Positions 63,503 through 64,000 of a stretch of DNA of 64,000 bases are shown piece after piece. How positions within the stretch are numbered: the first letter of the stretch is position 1; every line of letters begins with the position of its first letter. The notes under the pieces are model-generated. The model did not search any database. It had not been told where the DNA came from and saw only the letters and a program-made list of their open reading frames with translations. Both the position numbers and the translations under genes were made by a program. Source of the DNA: Brevundimonas fontaquae (GTDB lineage Bacteria > Pseudomonadota > Alphaproteobacteria > Caulobacterales > Caulobacteraceae). The stretch lies in NCBI RefSeq assembly GCF_017086445.1, contig NZ_CP070968.1, positions 124,001 through 188,000 of the forward strand, written 5' to 3'.

Positions 63503-64000
63503 CTAAGCTTTGGCGGCCAGGGCGCGCTGGACCACCGGACGCGCCTTCATGCGCTCGAAATGCGCCTGGACGCGAGGGAACTCGGCGATGTCCACGCCGT
63601 CGCTTTCCAGCCAGCCGGCGAAGGTGAACAGATAGGGGTCCGCGACCGTATAGGCGTCGCCCATCGCCCATTCGCCAGTCAGGTCCGCCTCGATCAGGGC
63701 GAAGCCGTCGCGCATGTTCTGCGTGACCTTGGCCGCCATCGACGCCTGAGCGGCGGCATCGTCGCTCCAGCGCGCGGCGCGGCGACCGTGGGCGTGGGCG
63801 ACGTGGACGGTGGTGGCCAGATAGAGGTTGAACGCCTGCATCCGCGCAAAGGCGAAGGGATCGGTCGGCGCCAACAGGCCGGGCGGCGACAGGGCGGCGA
63901 TGTGCGCCAGAATGGCCGGGCTTTCGGTCAGGACGCCCTGATCGGTCGCGAGCGCAGGAACGCGCCCCTTGGGATTGATCGCCAGATAGGTCGGCTCGCG
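63503..64000 (-). CDS. glutathione S-transferase family protein, 5' truncated by the window end
   Basis: The frame is open to base 64000. The visible part has the thioredoxin-fold end NPKGRVPALATDQGVLTES and then ILAHIAALSPPGLLA, followed by the helical C-terminal domain (GEWAMGDAYTVADPYLFTF with the N-capping box, then the end FERMKARPVVQRALAAKA). About the first 40-45 residues, including the catalytic Ser/Tyr/Cys, lie outside. It would conjugate glutathione to electrophiles. Confidence 0.9.
   Translation of the reverse strand, partial: REPTYLAINPKGRVPALATDQGVLTESPAILAHIAALSPPGLLAPTDPFAFARMQAFNLYLATTVHVAHAHGRRAARWSDDAAAQASMAAKVTQNMRDGFALIEADLTGEWAMGDAYTVADPYLFTFAGWLESDGVDIAEFPRVQAHFERMKARPVVQRALAAKA

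Overview
This is a GC-rich chromosomal window from an alphaproteobacterium of the order Caulobacterales, most likely Brevundimonas or a close relative (inference, not a database match). The grounds are a DivL-type pseudo-histidine kinase with tyrosine at the phosphorylation site, a perfect TTAA-N7-TTAA CtrA-type box, GANTC (CcrM-type) sites in front of divL, a PTS-Ntr enzyme I (ptsP) downstream of lysC, and multi-hairpin intergenic repeats. I see no rRNA, tRNA, prophage, insertion sequence or CRISPR array. Coding density is high, and every gap is shorter than about 300 bases.

Layout. 1-8.6 kb: a cut HerA-like ATPase, then an almost continuous plus-strand housekeeping run: NfuA-type Fe-S carrier, tsaB-rimI, fur, miaB-phoH-ybeY-lnt and an XRE regulator. 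8.6-16.4 kb: a GreA-like protein, a flavoprotein, a secreted M28 peptidase, divL, a small zincin, MarC and pyrF. 16.4-24.7 kb: a secreted 41-residue-repeat protein with unusual upstream signals, an SDHAF4-like factor, htpX, a second M28 peptidase, a thiolase, a hemolysin-III protein and phaR. 24.7-31.1 kb: HMG-CoA lyase, two divergent polyprenyl-phosphate-type glycosyltransferases, groES-groEL with a degenerate CIRCE, and a glycine-zipper protein. 31.1-44.6 kb: pgi, recQ, an NDUFA9-like dehydrogenase, a DUF488 protein, an M1 peptidase, an MFS pump, amn, a lipid kinase/phosphoesterase pair and two small lipoproteins. 44.7-52.2 kb: DsbD, an alpha/beta hydrolase, an enoyl-CoA hydratase, mutM and an OPT transporter. 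52.2-64 kb: ubiG, lysC, ptsP, a RodZ-like protein, ispG, a PEGA-like lipoprotein, a TauE-Rrf2 pair, a response regulator, prfA, a small membrane protein and a cut glutathione S-transferase.

How the genes relate. Most are core functions: tRNA modification (tsaB, miaB), ribosome maturation (rimI, ybeY), envelope biogenesis (lnt, DsbD, lipoproteins, glycosyltransferases), proteostasis (groESL, htpX, peptidases), and acyl-CoA/PHA metabolism (thiolase, phaR, HMG-CoA lyase, enoyl-CoA hydratase). Cell-cycle control appears through divL and, by inference, the CtrA-type box in front of the repeat protein.

I did not find a clear new defence or mobile system. The most unusual locus is 16.4-17.65 kb: a secreted protein with 41-residue repeats, whose GTG start and ribosome binding site lie inside a near-perfect hairpin just downstream of a perfect CtrA-type box. 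The three multi-hairpin repeats, all in gaps between convergent genes, are the second item worth following.
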